12,897 bases of DNA from Thermococcus sp. (GTDB lineage: Archaea; Methanobacteriota_B; Thermococci; Thermococcales; Thermococcaceae). Numbering within the stretch: position 1 is the stretch's first letter; the number at the start of each line of letters is the position of its first letter. Where the stretch lies: assembly GCA_027062125.1 (NCBI GenBank), contig JAMOTW010000011.1, positions 1-12,897 of the forward strand, in the 5' to 3' direction. The position numbers and the translations under genes were made by a program. Shown piece by piece: positions 12,753-12,897 of the stretch. The notes below the pieces were generated by a model that made no database searches, had not been told where the DNA came from, and worked only from the letters and a program-made list of their open reading frames with translations.

Positions 12753-12762
12753 ACTTATAAAT
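12753..12762 (-). promoter_or_regulatory. TATA box of the two-helix membrane protein gene
   Basis: Read on the minus strand, this is GATTTATAAG with its flanking base, about 36-45 bases before the ATG at 12717. It fits box A well and predicts a start near 12730 with a short leader carrying GGTGGGTG. Confidence 0.6.
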
Positions 12763-12786
12763 CTTGCCCGCCTTTCGTTTCAGGTA

Positions 12787-12816
12787 AGTTTTTTAGGCCT
12801 TCCCTCGTTCCCTAAA
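12787..12816 (+). promoter_or_regulatory. Likely promoter of the last gene, with inverted repeat TTTAGG/CCTAAA
   Basis: AAGTTTTTTAGG (12786-12797) is a TATA-like stretch about 27 bases before ATG 12819. TTTAGG (12792-12797) and CCTAAA (12811-12816) are perfect inverted copies 13 bases apart; the second ends two bases before the ATG. No purine-rich ribosome binding site precedes the ATG, so the message may be leaderless. Confidence 0.4.
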
Positions 12817-12818
12817 CG

Positions 12819-12897
12819 ATGAGGCTCAAGCTCAACCCCGAGGCGAAGGCGGTATACAGGTCAATTCGAGAGGAGATAAAGGGGAGGTTAGTCCTGC
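12819..12897 (+). CDS. N-terminal fragment of an unrecognised protein (3' end outside window)
   Basis: ATG 12819 opens a frame that runs to the end of the window, 26 full codons beginning MRLKLNPEAKAVYRSI. The fragment is charged and looks like the start of a soluble helical protein (NPEAKAVYRSIREEIKGRL). It is too short to assign to a family. The start is supported by a TATA-like element at the distance expected for a leaderless transcript and by uninterrupted Thermococcus-like codon use, but not by a ribosome binding site. Confidence 0.5.
   Translation, partial: MRLKLNPEAKAVYRSIREEIKGRLVL

Noticed and set aside
1..12897. CRISPR array, insertion sequence or prophage
   Set aside because: No regularly spaced direct repeats, transposase motifs, terminal inverted repeats or phage structural genes were seen.

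Overview
The window looks like a chromosomal segment of a hyperthermophilic archaeon of the order Thermococcales, most likely Thermococcus. Reasons: densely packed genes of high GC content (mostly about 55-63% in the stretches I counted), TTTATAAA-like TATA boxes 25-35 bases before starts, GGAGGTG-type ribosome binding sites, a CCA-encoding tRNA gene, and an archease / tRNA m5C methyltransferase / RtcB set close to that described for Pyrococcus. The species call is inference from sequence style; no database search was possible.

Layout. 1-272: C-terminal end of a PAP2-type membrane phosphatase. 313-389: tRNA-Thr(CGT). 499-927 (-): small membrane-anchored exported protein. 1127-1969 (+): EamA/DMT transporter, whose 3' end overlaps a convergent two-gene unit, panB then a family 2 glycosyltransferase (3482 down to 1959, -). 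A short divergent region (3483-3571) with a strong TATA box and a perfect 14-bp palindrome separates panB from a VapBC-type toxin-antitoxin pair (3572-4262, +). The pair runs without a gap into archease, a tRNA m5C methyltransferase, a free-standing RsmF-type PUA-like protein and, after 61 bases with its own likely promoter, the RNA ligase rtcB (4264-7608). From 11648 down to 7673 (-) lies a three-gene ABC-2 unit (ATPase, 708-residue exported beta-sandwich protein, permease) in which each gene overlaps the next by ATGA. moaC (11747-12223, +) diverges from it, a small two-helix membrane protein (12717-12208, -) converges on moaC, and the first 26 codons of an unrecognised gene end the window.

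How the genes work together. The centre is an RNA-processing cluster: RtcB seals tRNA halves during splicing, archease activates RtcB and is known in Pyrococcus to improve the specificity of the neighbouring m5C methyltransferase, and the PUA-like protein looks like the RNA-binding domain that bacterial RsmF carries in the same chain. A toxin-antitoxin pair with an RNase-fold toxin at the head of this operon is the most thought-provoking arrangement here. The ABC-2 unit is probably an export or envelope-related machine. panB serves coenzyme A synthesis and moaC the tungsten/molybdenum pterin cofactor. I see no CRISPR array, insertion sequence, prophage or obvious pseudogene. No stretch over 300 bases is without a gene; the longest, 928-1126, is 199 bases.
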